Shown one piece after another: positions 7,604-15,746 of a stretch of DNA of 52,610 nucleotides. Origin of the DNA: JADKFD01 sp050250665 (GTDB lineage: Bacteria > Pseudomonadota > Gammaproteobacteria > Xanthomonadales > SZUA-5); contig JBFWOF010000047.1 of NCBI GenBank assembly GCA_050250665.1, positions 1 through 52,610 of the forward strand, in the 5' to 3' direction. The notes under the pieces were generated by a model. That model saw only the letters and a list, made by a program, of their open reading frames with translations. It was not told the origin of the DNA and did no database searches. Made by a program: the position numbers and the translations under genes. The number at the start of each line of letters is the position of its first letter. The first letter of the stretch is position 1.

Positions 7604-7652
7604 CCCGAGTCCCGAGTCCCGAGTCCCGAGTCCCGAGTCCCTAGTCCCTAGT
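7604..7652 (-). repeat. Heptamer array, seven units of CCCKAGT
   Basis: Five CCCGAGT and two CCCTAGT units in tandem, ending 11 bases from the fadA stop codon. In the fadA sense the array reads (GGGACTA)2(GGGACTC)5 and ends in GGGAAAGG. Confidence 0.9.
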
Positions 7653-7663
7653 CCCGGCTGCGC

Positions 7664-8860
7664 TCAGACCCGCTCCAGAATCCCCGCAAAGCCCATGCCG
7701 GTGCCGATGCACATGGTGACCATGCCGTACTTCTGATTGGTGCGGCGCAGGCCGTGGACCACGGTGGCGGTGCGGATGGCGCCGGTGGCGCCGAGCGGGT
7801 GACCGAGGGCAATGGCGCCGCCCAGCGGGTTGACCTTGCTCGGGTCCAGGCCAGAGTCACGCATCACCGCCAGCGCCTGGGCGGCGAAGGCTTCGTTCAA
7901 CTCGATCCAGTCGATGTTGTTGATGTTGATGCCGGTCTGGCGGCAGACCTTGGGAATGGCTTCCTTGGGACCGATGCCCATGATTTCCGGCGGCACACCG
8001 GCCACCGAATAACCGACCCAACGGGCCAGCGGGGTCAGATTGAATTCCTTGATGGCGCGTTCGCTGGCCAGCAGTACCGCGCCGGCGCCGTCGCTCATCT
8101 GCGAGGAATTGCCGGCGGTGACGCTGCCACCCTGCTTGAACACCGCGCGCAGCTTCGCCAGTGCAGCCACGTTGGTGTCCTGACGCGGGCCTTCGTCGGT
8201 GTCGACCTTGCGGGTGTCGTTCTTGAAGCCACGTGAATCGAGGTCAGGATAATGATCGTCGAGCACGAAGGGCAGGATCTCGTCGTTGAAATGACCGGCC
8301 TGGATGGCCGCGATCGCCTTCTGGTGCGAGCCATAGGCGAACTGGTCCTGATCTTCGCGCGAGACTTTCCACTGGTCGGCCACATTCTCGGCGGTGATAC
8401 CCATGCCGTAGGCGATGGCGATGTGATCGTCCTTGAAAAAGGCCGGATTGAAGGCCGGGCGGTTGCCCATCATCGGCACCATCGACATGCTTTCGGTGCC
8501 GCCGGCCAGCATCAGATCGGATTCGCCCAGACGAATGCGGTCGGCGGCCAGGGCCACGGCCTGTGAGCCCGAGGAGCAGAAGCGGTTGATGGTCATGGCT
8601 GCCACGGTGTTGGGCAGACCGGCCATCAGCACGCCGATGCGCGCCACGTTCATGCCTTGCTCGCCTTCCGGCATGGCGCAGCCAATGATGGCGTCGTCGA
8701 TGCGGTTGACGTCGATTCCCGGCGTCGCAGCGACCGCGCCGCGCAGCACATGCGCGAGCAGATCATCCGGGCGGGTGTTGCGGAACATTCCCTTTGGTGC
8801 CTTGCCTACCGGCGAACGCACGGCAGACACGATGTAGGCGTCTTGGATTTGGCGGGACAT
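7664..8860 (-). CDS. fadA: Acetyl-CoA C-acyltransferase (3-ketoacyl-CoA thiolase)
   Basis: A 398-residue thiolase of typical length. The nucleophilic cysteine is in NRFCSSGSQA (about residue 90), the histidine in GHPLGATGA and the second cysteine in CIGTGMGFA near the C-terminus. It carries out the last beta-oxidation step, releasing acetyl-CoA from 3-ketoacyl-CoA. The ATG at 8860 has GGAG eight bases upstream, and a farther upstream start has no comparable site. It lies downstream of fadN on the same strand, the fadN-fadA order known from Bacillus, but a 100-bp repeat element sits between them. A biosynthetic acetoacetyl-CoA thiolase is the alternative, and the partner gene favours the degradative role. 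Confidence 0.9.
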   Translation of the reverse strand: MSRQIQDAYIVSAVRSPVGKAPKGMFRNTRPDDLLAHVLRGAVAATPGIDVNRIDDAIIGCAMPEGEQGMNVARIGVLMAGLPNTVAAMTINRFCSSGSQAVALAADRIRLGESDLMLAGGTESMSMVPMMGNRPAFNPAFFKDDHIAIAYGMGITAENVADQWKVSREDQDQFAYGSHQKAIAAIQAGHFNDEILPFVLDDHYPDLDSRGFKNDTRKVDTDEGPRQDTNVAALAKLRAVFKQGGSVTAGNSSQMSDGAGAVLLASERAIKEFNLTPLARWVGYSVAGVPPEIMGIGPKEAIPKVCRQTGININNIDWIELNEAFAAQALAVMRDSGLDPSKVNPLGGAIALGHPLGATGAIRTATVVHGLRRTNQKYGMVTMCIGTGMGFAGILERV

Positions 8861-8924
8861 GGTTGGGTCTCCGTTGCGCCGGTTCGGGTCTGCCAAACCG
8901 AGCGCTTGTTTGTTGGGGCTGAAG

Positions 8925-8952
8925 TTAAACGTAAAACGTCAAACGTCAACGG
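8925..8952 (+). repeat. Heptamer array, AAACG type, left arm
   Basis: Four 7-bp units (TTAAACG, TAAAACG, TCAAACG, TCAACGG) in the fadN-fadA spacer. It pairs with the inverted array at 8995-9022 across a ~42-bp core. Confidence 0.8.
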
Positions 8953-8994
8953 CTCGCTGCGCTCGCTGAGGCGCCGGACCGTTTTTCGCTGTTC

Positions 8995-9022
8995 CGTTTT
9001 ACGTTTTACGTTTCACGTTTTA
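8995..9022 (-). repeat. Heptamer array, AAACG type, right arm
   Basis: Four 7-bp units (CGTTTTA x3 and CGTTTCA) whose last base is immediately followed by the fadN stop codon at 9023-9025. In the fadN sense the repeat starts at the first base after the stop. Confidence 0.85.
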
Positions 9023-11398
9023 CTAGTTTCTAAGGGGCTTGCCGTTCTGCATCGTGTAGGCAATGCGCGCCTGGGTCTTGGGCATCTGCGCCAGAGCGAC
9101 GAAATGCTTGCGTTCCAGGTTGAGCAGCCATTCCTCGTCTACTTCAGAGCCGCGTTCGATCTCGCCGCCGCACATCACGGTGGCGATGCGGGTGGCGACT
9201 TCGACGTCGTGCTCGGAAACGAATCCGCCGGCCAGCATGTTGGTCAGCAGGGCGCGGATGGTGGCGATGCCGACATCGCCGGCGACCTTGATGGCGCGCG
9301 GCGGCAGCGGCGGGCGATAGCCGGTCTCGGCCAGCGCGCGGGCTTCGTTCTTGGCCACGTACAGCAGCTCATCCTTGTTGGTGATGACCACATCATTGGG
9401 CCGTGCCAACTTCAGCTCCTTGGCTTCGAGCGCGCTGGTGGCCACCTTGGCCATGGCGATGGTCTCGAAGTAGGTCTGGATCTGTCCGAAGACATCGCCG
9501 CCCACCGCGTTCTGCCAGGAACGCAGCGCGATCTCCTTGAGGCCGCCGCCGGCCGGCAACAGGCCTACGCCGGCCTCGACCAGACCGACATAGCTCTCCA
9601 AGGCAAACACGGTCCTGGCCGAATGCATCTGGAACTCGCAACCGCCGCCGAAGGCCATCCCGCGCACGGCGGACACCACCGGCACCAGCGAGTACTTGAT
9701 GCGCTGGCTGGCCGCCTGGAAGCTGGCGACGATCTGCTCGAACTCGTCCCACTTGCCGGCCGCAACCACGGGCAGCGCGTCTTTCAGATCAGCGCCGGCC
9801 GAAAACGGCTCCCTGGTCTGCCAGATCACCAGCGCCTTGTAGTTGCGCTCGGCTTCATCGACGGCGCGGTTGACGCCTTCGAGCACGGCCGCGCCGATGG
9901 TGTTCATCTTGCTCTTGAAGCTCAGAATGGCGATGTCGTCACCCTGATGCCACAGGCGCACACCATCGGTTTCGAAGATGGTCGTGCCTTGGTCAAACTC
10001 TTCGGTGTAGATCGCATCCGGAAAATACTGGCGCTGATAGACCGGCAGGGCCGAGCGCGGGCGGTAGGCTTTGTCGCTGGGCGCGTAGGAACCGGTCTTG
10101 GCGTGTACGCCAGCGTCGCCGACTTCGAACACCCAGGCCGGCAGAGCGGCATCGCTCATGGTCTTGCCGGCGGCGATGTCTTCCTTGATCCAGTTGGCGA
10201 CCTGCAGCCAGCCTGCCTGCTGCCAGATTTCGAAAGGACCCTGATCCCAGCCGTAACCCCAGCGGATGGCGAAATCGACATCGCGGGCGTTGTCGGCAAT
10301 GCTCTCCAGCTGGTAAGCGCAGTAGTGGAAAACGTCGCGGAAGCAGGCCCACATGAACTGCGCCTGGGGGTCGTCCGAGCCGCGCAGCGCGGCCAGTCTG
10401 GCCGACCAGCCTTTCTGGCGCAGTGCGCCTTCGGCGGCAGCGCTGGCCTCGGAGTTGGCCGGCTTGTAATCCATCATGGCCAGATCCAGCGCTTCGATGA
10501 CCTTGCCGTTCTTGCGGAAGAAGCCGGCGCCGGTCTTCTGCCCGAGCGCGCCCTTCTCGATCAGGCCCTTGAGCCAGTCCGGCGCCTTGAAGTAGCGGTG
10601 CCAGGGATCTTCCGGCAGGGTGTCGTCCATGGTCTTGATGACGTGGGCCATGGTGTCGAGGCCGACCACGTCACTGGTTCGATAGGTGGCGCTCTTGGGC
10701 CGACCGATCAAGGGGCCGGTCAGTGCATCCACGGTATCGAAGCCCAGACCAAAGGCCTGGGTGTGATGCATGGTGGCAGCGATCGAGAACACGCCGATGC
10801 GGTTGCCGATGAAGTTGGGCGTGTCCTTGGCGCGGACCACGCGCTTGCCCAGCGTGGTGGTGACGTAGGACTCCAGCCGGTCCATGGTCGCCGCATCGGT
10901 GGTTGCGGTCGGAATCAGTTCGACCAGGAACATGTAGCGCGGCGGATTGAAGAAATGGATGCCACAGAAGCGCGGCTTCAGGCTTTCGGGCAATCCGTCG
11001 GACAATTTGGTGATCGACAGACCCGAGGTATTGCTGGCGAGGATGGCGTTGTCGCTGATGTACGGCGCGATCTTTGCGTACAGCGAGTGCTTGATGTCCA
11101 TGCGCTCGGCGACTGCTTCGATGATCAGATCGCAGTCGCGCAGCAGTTCCAGGTGATCGTCATAGTTGGCGCCGACAATCTCGCCGGCAACGCTCTTGGT
11201 GCCCAGTGGCGACGGGCTGAGCTTGGTCAGACCGGCGATGGCCTTGTCGACCAGTGCGTTGCGCGGACCCTCCTTGGCAGGCAGTTCAAACAACACGGCG
11301 GGAACGCCGGAGTTGACCAAATGAGCGGCGATCTGCGCGCCCATCACGCCGGCGCCGAGTACGGCGGCCTTGCGGACGAGAAGCTTGTTCTCAGGCAT
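9023..11398 (-). CDS. fadN: 3-hydroxyacyl-CoA dehydrogenase/enoyl-CoA hydratase, FadN type
   Basis: 791 residues. The NAD-binding domain comes first (GAGVMGAQIAAH at about residues 15-26), followed by the hydroxyacyl-CoA dehydrogenase C-terminal domain (about 190-390). A crotonase-fold hydratase occupies about residues 500-690 (SAGADLKDA, then FGGGCEFQMH and VEAGVGLLPAGGG with the oxyanion-hole and catalytic positions). This order is the reverse of E. coli FadB, where the hydratase is N-terminal, and matches Bacillus FadN in order and length. It performs hydration and NAD-dependent oxidation of enoyl-CoA in beta-oxidation. The ATG at 11398 has GAGGTG upstream, and the long open stretch before it looks non-coding. 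fadA lies downstream. Confidence 0.92.
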   Translation of the reverse strand: MPENKLLVRKAAVLGAGVMGAQIAAHLVNSGVPAVLFELPAKEGPRNALVDKAIAGLTKLSPSPLGTKSVAGEIVGANYDDHLELLRDCDLIIEAVAERMDIKHSLYAKIAPYISDNAILASNTSGLSITKLSDGLPESLKPRFCGIHFFNPPRYMFLVELIPTATTDAATMDRLESYVTTTLGKRVVRAKDTPNFIGNRIGVFSIAATMHHTQAFGLGFDTVDALTGPLIGRPKSATYRTSDVVGLDTMAHVIKTMDDTLPEDPWHRYFKAPDWLKGLIEKGALGQKTGAGFFRKNGKVIEALDLAMMDYKPANSEASAAAEGALRQKGWSARLAALRGSDDPQAQFMWACFRDVFHYCAYQLESIADNARDVDFAIRWGYGWDQGPFEIWQQAGWLQVANWIKEDIAAGKTMSDAALPAWVFEVGDAGVHAKTGSYAPSDKAYRPRSALPVYQRQYFPDAIYTEEFDQGTTIFETDGVRLWHQGDDIAILSFKSKMNTIGAAVLEGVNRAVDEAERNYKALVIWQTREPFSAGADLKDALPVVAAGKWDEFEQIVASFQAASQRIKYSLVPVVSAVRGMAFGGGCEFQMHSARTVFALESYVGLVEAGVGLLPAGGGLKEIALRSWQNAVGGDVFGQIQTYFETIAMAKVATSALEAKELKLARPNDVVITNKDELLYVAKNEARALAETGYRPPLPPRAIKVAGDVGIATIRALLTNMLAGGFVSEHDVEVATRIATVMCGGEIERGSEVDEEWLLNLERKHFVALAQMPKTQARIAYTMQNGKPLRN

Positions 11399-11740
11399 GT
11401 GCACCTCGAAAGCTTGAAGAGAGCGGGGAATGAATTGCGACGATAGCGCCAATCCTGACCTCGGTGCTGTCGAGGGGGAGTCTGCGCCAGCGAAGACCTG
11501 AGGACTATACGCCCGCGTATGGTGGTGGGCAACGCACGCTGTGCTCGTTGCCGTTATGGCTGTGGAGTGAATGCTCCACTTTGCTGCGTTGCCGCGTAAG
11601 CCTGCAATTCGGTAGACTCCACCGCAGTTTCGCCCCACAAGTCCGCGATTCTGCGCGGCTTTCCGTGGTAATCTTCCGATGTTTTCCAACCGGATGTGCG
11701 GCGGAGATCCCCCTCGTCCACCTGACATGGAGTCGTCACC
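11399..11740. other. Divergent fadN/ndk intergenic region
   Basis: 342 bases without a convincing gene. It must hold promoters for both fadN (leftward) and ndk (rightward). A 6-bp stem hairpin GTGGAG-TGAATG-CTCCAC occupies 11562-11579. No REP or heptamer array is present, in contrast to the neighbouring spacers. Confidence 0.6.
11589..11618 (+). promoter_or_regulatory. Candidate sigma70 promoter for ndk
   Basis: TTGCCG at 11589-11594 and TAGACT at 11613-11618 are separated by 18 bases, about 120 bases before the ndk start. It is a moderate match to the -35/-10 consensus found by eye, and other pairs in the region are weaker. Confidence 0.3.
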
Positions 11741-12166
11741 ATGGCGCTAGAGCGCACCCTATCGATCATCAAACCCGATGCCGTTGCCAAGAACGTGATC
11801 GGAGAAATCTATTCCCGCTTTGAAAAAGCTGGCCTGAAGATCATTGCTGCAAAGATGAAGCAGCTGTCGCAGCGCGAGGCCGAAGGCTTCTATGCGGTGC
11901 ATCGCGAGCGCGGTTTCTTCAACGATCTGGTCAAGTTCATGATCTCCGGTCCGGTGATGATCACCGCGCTCGAAGGTGAGAACGCCATCGCTGCCCATCG
12001 CGACCTGATGGGTGCGACCGATCCGAAGAAGGCGGCACCTGGCACCATCCGTGCCGATTTCGCCGATTCCATCGACGCCAATGCCGTGCACGGTTCCGAT
12101 GCACCGGAGACGGCTGCCGTCGAAATCGCCTATTTCTTTGCATCGACCGACATCAGCGCACGCTGA
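11741..12166 (+). CDS. ndk: Nucleoside diphosphate kinase
   Basis: A 141-residue enzyme of standard length. It starts ALERTLSIIKPDAVAKN, with the lysine that contacts ATP. The catalytic histidine lies in the segment ending NAVHGSD (about residue 117), and KFMISGPVMI and GATDPKKAAPGTIRADF are also recognisable. It transfers the gamma-phosphate of ATP to NDPs through a phosphohistidine, balancing the NTP and dNTP pools in the cytosol. GGAG lies upstream of the ATG at 11741. It is followed after 20 bases by rlmN, and the ndk-rlmN-pilF-rodZ order is a conserved gammaproteobacterial block. Confidence 0.97.
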   Translation: MALERTLSIIKPDAVAKNVIGEIYSRFEKAGLKIIAAKMKQLSQREAEGFYAVHRERGFFNDLVKFMISGPVMITALEGENAIAAHRDLMGATDPKKAAPGTIRADFADSIDANAVHGSDAPETAAVEIAYFFASTDISAR

Positions 12167-12186
12167 TCGTCGGCACAACCGAGGTC

Positions 12187-13311
12187 ATGGTGGAACAAGC
12201 AGCGCCACTGATTAACCTGATGAACCTCGATCGCCATGGACTCGAAGACTACTTCGAGTCCATCGGCGAGAAGCGCTATCGCGCCCATCAGCTGCTGAAA
12301 TGGATCTACCATCACGGCGTGACCGACTTCCTCGGCATGACCGATGTCGGCAAGAAGTTGCGCGCCAAACTCGAAGCCACGGCGGTCATCCGCCCGCCCA
12401 AGGTGCTGTTCCAGAAGGTCAGCAGCGACGGCACCACCAAGTGGCTGATCGAACTGGATGGCGGCAACGCGGTCGAAACCGTCTACATCCCCGAGCCCAC
12501 CCGCGGCACGCTGTGCGTGTCCTCGCAGGTCGGTTGTTCGCTGAACTGCACCTTCTGCTCGACCGCCACCCAGGGCTTCAATCGCAATCTGTCCACGGCC
12601 GAGATCATCGGTCAGGTCTGGGTCGCGGCGCAGGCGCTGGGGCACGATGCCAAGGACAACCGTCGGCTGACCAATGTGGTCATGATGGGCATGGGCGAGC
12701 CGCTGCTGAATTTTGACAACGTGGTCCCGGCGATGAATCTGATGCGCGATGATTTCGCCTTCGGATTGGCCAACAAGCGGGTCACGCTGAGCACGGCCGG
12801 TTTGGTGCCCGGCATCGACAAGCTGTCTGAAGTCTGCGATGTCAGTCTGGCGGTCAGCCTGCATGCGCCCACCGATGAACTCCGTGAACAACTGGTGCCG
12901 CTGAACAAGAAGTATCCGATCGCGGAACTGATGGCCGCCTGTCAGCGCTATCTGGAAACGCGGCCGCGGGCCAATGTGACCTTCGAATACACGCTGATGA
13001 AGGGCATCAACGACCGCCCGGAGCACGCGCGTGGCCTGGTCAAGCTGCTCCGGCGACTGCCCAGCAAGCTCAATCTGATTCCCTTCAATCCCTTCCCCGG
13101 TACTCGCTACGAGCGCTCCGATGAAGAGACCATCCGCCAGTTCCAGACCATTGTCATGGAAGCCGGTCTGATTGCGACGGTACGACGGACCCGCGGTGAT
13201 GACATCGATGCGGCCTGCGGGCAGCTGGTGGGCAACGTGCTGGATCGCACCCGCCGCAGCGGCCAGCATCGCGCCGCCGTCGCCTTGGCTGATGCCGGGG
13301 TGGGCGCATGA
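12187..13311 (+). CDS. rlmN: Dual-specificity 23S rRNA/tRNA adenine-C2 methyltransferase
   Basis: 374 residues, a radical SAM enzyme with the iron-sulfur motif CSLNCTFC (about 119-126) preceded by TLCVSSQVG, and the C-terminal methyl-carrier cysteine in GDDIDAACGQL (about 344). The family methylates C2 of A2503 in 23S rRNA and of A37 in some tRNAs via a methyl-cysteine intermediate. Other conserved segments are STATQGFNRNL, MGMGEPLLN and SLHAPTDELR. The GAGG before the ATG at 12187 is unusually close (two bases), so initiation may be weak or a nearby in-frame start may be used. Its stop overlaps the pilF start by four bases. Confidence 0.96.
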   Translation: MVEQAAPLINLMNLDRHGLEDYFESIGEKRYRAHQLLKWIYHHGVTDFLGMTDVGKKLRAKLEATAVIRPPKVLFQKVSSDGTTKWLIELDGGNAVETVYIPEPTRGTLCVSSQVGCSLNCTFCSTATQGFNRNLSTAEIIGQVWVAAQALGHDAKDNRRLTNVVMMGMGEPLLNFDNVVPAMNLMRDDFAFGLANKRVTLSTAGLVPGIDKLSEVCDVSLAVSLHAPTDELREQLVPLNKKYPIAELMAACQRYLETRPRANVTFEYTLMKGINDRPEHARGLVKLLRRLPSKLNLIPFNPFPGTRYERSDEETIRQFQTIVMEAGLIATVRRTRGDDIDAACGQLVGNVLDRTRRSGQHRAAVALADAGVGA

Positions 13312-14075
13312 GGGCGCTGCTTCGCGGCTTGCTGATCGTGGCCATGCTGGTCGCGCTCGGCGCCTGTGCAGGAGCCGGTGGCAATGGCTATGCCGGCTCG
13401 AAGTCGGACAAGACCAAGCGCGCCGCCGAACTGCAGGTGCAGCTGGCGCAGGAATATCTCAAGCGCGGCAATCTCGAAGTGGCGCGCGACAAACTGGCCA
13501 GAGCCCTGGAACTGGATCCCTATTCGGCCCAGGCGCACACCGTTTCGGGCTTTCTGAACGAGACCATCAGCGATTTCGTGCAGGCGGAACTGCACTATCG
13601 TCGGGCCGTGGAGATCAAGCCCAAGGATGGCGACATGAGCAACAACTTCGCCAGCTTCCTGTGCCGCCGCGGCCGCTATCCCGAGGCCGAGGCCATGTTC
13701 CGGCAGGCGCTGTCGGATCCGTACTACAAGACCCCCGAAGTGGCGTTGGCCAATGCCGGCATCTGCGCCAAGGACGGGGGCAATCTGGAACTGGCCGAGA
13801 CTTATCTCCGCGACGCCCTAGCCCGCAAGGCCGACTATCCGGGCGCGCTATTGCCGATGGCCTCCGTGCTTCACGCACGTGGAGATTTCCTCAAGGCGAG
13901 GGCCTTCATGCAACGCTATGACGCGGCGCAGCCGGCCAGTCCCGAGGCACTGTATCTCGGATATCAGATCGAAACAGCGCTGGGTGACAAACGCAGCGCA
14001 GAAGACTATCGCAGACGCCTGACCAGCAGTTTCCCGCGCTCACGCGAGGCGCAGTCGCTGGAGCAGGGTCAATGA
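13308..14075 (+). CDS. pilF: Type IV pilus biogenesis TPR lipoprotein PilF/PilW
   Basis: A 255-residue lipoprotein. A signal sequence ends in the lipobox LGAC (cysteine near residue 20), and the rest is tetratricopeptide repeats (QEYLKRGNLEVARDKLARAL, then ELHYRRAVEIKPKDGD and further units to about 230). PilF pilots the PilQ secretin to the outer membrane and helps it assemble. Length and position match the pilF/pilW gene of other gammaproteobacteria. It starts with ATGA overlapping the rlmN stop and itself overlaps rodZ in the same way, so translation of the block is probably coupled. Confidence 0.92.
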   Translation: MRALLRGLLIVAMLVALGACAGAGGNGYAGSKSDKTKRAAELQVQLAQEYLKRGNLEVARDKLARALELDPYSAQAHTVSGFLNETISDFVQAELHYRRAVEIKPKDGDMSNNFASFLCRRGRYPEAEAMFRQALSDPYYKTPEVALANAGICAKDGGNLELAETYLRDALARKADYPGALLPMASVLHARGDFLKARAFMQRYDAAQPASPEALYLGYQIETALGDKRSAEDYRRRLTSSFPRSREAQSLEQGQ

Positions 14076-15025
14076 CGCAGGAGCAGGGCATGAATGGAAG
14101 CAGCGCACATTCCGGCGTTCTGCTGGATCTGGTGGAACTGGGTCAACGCCTGCAGCAGGCGCGAACCGAGTCGGCGCTGTCGCTGGACGATGTAGCACAG
14201 AAGTTGCATCTGCCGCTGGCCACCGTCGCCGATCTGGAAGCCGGTCGCAGTGAACGTATCGGAACCGCGGTCTATCTCAAGGGATTTCTCCGCAGCTATC
14301 TGAAACTGGTCGGTCTGCCGGAAGCATGGGCCGAACAGGCCATCGCCGCGTCTAGCGCCGCCAGTGTGCCAGCCATCATGCCGGCGGCGGGCGCCGTTGC
14401 CAGGCGGGTGTCGTGGCTGGAGCGCTACAAGTGGGCGGCGAGCTATGTGGTTGGAACGGCGCTGGCACTGACCGCGGTGCACTGGCTGGTCAGCAACACA
14501 CCGCAACTGGGTTTCCCCGAGCCGGCCAAGTCCGGACCGATTGCGCTGGAGACACCGGAGCAGACCGCGGCGCCGGAGACGGCAGCGCCCGCAGTCGAGT
14601 CCACCGTCAGCAACGCCGTCGATAACGGTGCGCCTCTGGGGCCACTGGGCGAAGTTGAGCCCGATGAGGCCGCTGATGAATTGCCGGTGATGGCCTCGCT
14701 GAACCCGTTTCGCGTGGGCAGCTCAAATCCGGCATCGGCATCACCCGGCGCAGCTTCGGTACTGTCCCTGAATTTCAATCAGGACAGCTGGATCGAAGTT
14801 CGCGATCAGTCCGGCAAGCGACTGGCCTATGAAGTCATCCGCTCTGGCGAAAAGCGTTCATTCAGCGAGGGCGCGCCATTCTCGGTACTGATCGGCAATG
14901 CCCGCGGCGTGCGCGCTGATGTAGGTGGCAAGGATGTCGAACTGGAACCGTTCACACGCGGCAATGTGGCGCGATTCGCGGTTGCCGAAAGCGACGGTGA
15001 ATGGTCGCCGGTTGTTGCTGAGTAA
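14072..15025 (+). CDS. rodZ: RodZ-like cytoskeleton/cell-shape protein
   Basis: 317 residues. An N-terminal Cro/CI-type helix-turn-helix (about 20-90: LGQRLQQARTESALSLDDVA, then LATVADLEAG and the YLKGFLRSYLKLVGLP motif) is followed by a basic stretch, one transmembrane helix (about 118-137), an Ala/Pro/Glu-rich linker and a C-terminal DUF4115 beta domain (about 228-305, SWIEVRDQSGKRL). RodZ links MreB to the elongasome at the inner membrane. Two starts are plausible, ATG at 14072 (overlapping the pilF stop) and ATG at 14090, each with GGAG upstream. In E. coli ispG and hisS follow rodZ, but here yfgM follows directly. Confidence 0.9.
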   Translation: MTQEQGMNGSSAHSGVLLDLVELGQRLQQARTESALSLDDVAQKLHLPLATVADLEAGRSERIGTAVYLKGFLRSYLKLVGLPEAWAEQAIAASSAASVPAIMPAAGAVARRVSWLERYKWAASYVVGTALALTAVHWLVSNTPQLGFPEPAKSGPIALETPEQTAAPETAAPAVESTVSNAVDNGAPLGPLGEVEPDEAADELPVMASLNPFRVGSSNPASASPGAASVLSLNFNQDSWIEVRDQSGKRLAYEVIRSGEKRSFSEGAPFSVLIGNARGVRADVGGKDVELEPFTRGNVARFAVAESDGEWSPVVAE

Positions 15026-15077
15026 TTCGCACCTGGCCGGAAACGGCTGACCCAATCATCGAATCGGAATCAGAGAA

Positions 15078-15746
15078 ATGGCTGACGACATCATTGATGC
15101 GCACGAACAAAGCGAACGCGCCCGGCAATGGTTGCAACAGAACGGCAGTTCCATCGTTATCGGCGTGCTGCTGGGTATCGCTGTGCTGCTTGGCTGGCAG
15201 CGTTATCAGCTGTCCGGCGTCAGCCACCGTGCCGAGGCCTTCGTCAAGTATGAAGACCTGCGCTCAGCGGTAGACAAGGAAGACCAGGAACTGGCGGCCA
15301 GCCTGGCCGAAGACCTGCGCAAGAACTTCAGCGATACGCCGCATGCCGCGCTGGCGGCCATGGAAATGGCGGAGCTGCAGATCAAGGACGGCAAGCTGCC
15401 GGAGGCCGAGTCCTCGCTGCGCTTTGTCAGCACCGAAGCCGGTTCCGAGCCCCTGCGCGCGATTGCCGCCATGCGCCTGGCGCGCGTGCTGCTGACCCGC
15501 GGTGAGGCCCAGAAAGCGCTGGATATCCTCAAGCCGATCACCTCGGAGGCCTATACCGCCGAGCGCGAACTGGTTCGCGGCGACGCGCTGGTGGCATTGG
15601 GCCAGACCGACGAGGCCCGCAAGGCCTACGATGCATCACTCGCAGCGATGGACGTCGCGGCGCAGCAGCGCAAGATCGTGGAAGCCAAACGGGATGATCT
15701 GGCTGCTGGCGGTACCTCTGCACCTGTTGCGGCGGAGCAGGGTTGA
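15078..15746 (+). CDS. yfgM: YfgM-like ancillary SecYEG translocon subunit
   Basis: 222 residues with a short cytosolic N-terminus (ADDIIDAHEQSERARQWLQQ), one transmembrane helix (about 24-42) and a periplasmic TPR_21 region with repeated helix pairs. E. coli YfgM associates with SecYEG and periplasmic chaperones and takes part in envelope stress control. The position immediately upstream of bamB and der is the usual one. The ATG at 15078 is preceded by CAGAGAA. Its stop codon overlaps the bamB start by one base (TGATG), suggesting coupled expression with the outer-membrane assembly lipoprotein. Confidence 0.92.
   Translation: MADDIIDAHEQSERARQWLQQNGSSIVIGVLLGIAVLLGWQRYQLSGVSHRAEAFVKYEDLRSAVDKEDQELAASLAEDLRKNFSDTPHAALAAMEMAELQIKDGKLPEAESSLRFVSTEAGSEPLRAIAAMRLARVLLTRGEAQKALDILKPITSEAYTAERELVRGDALVALGQTDEARKAYDASLAAMDVAAQQRKIVEAKRDDLAAGGTSAPVAAEQG

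Noticed and set aside
9660..9680. Frameshift or pseudogene in fadN because of the unusual domain order
   Set aside because: The frame is intact over 791 codons, catalytic segments of both domains are present, and FadN proteins have this order.
8657..11446. A 929-codon open frame on the plus strand
   Set aside because: It is antisense to fadN and fadA, shows no domain pattern and reflects GC-biased codon use on the opposite strand.
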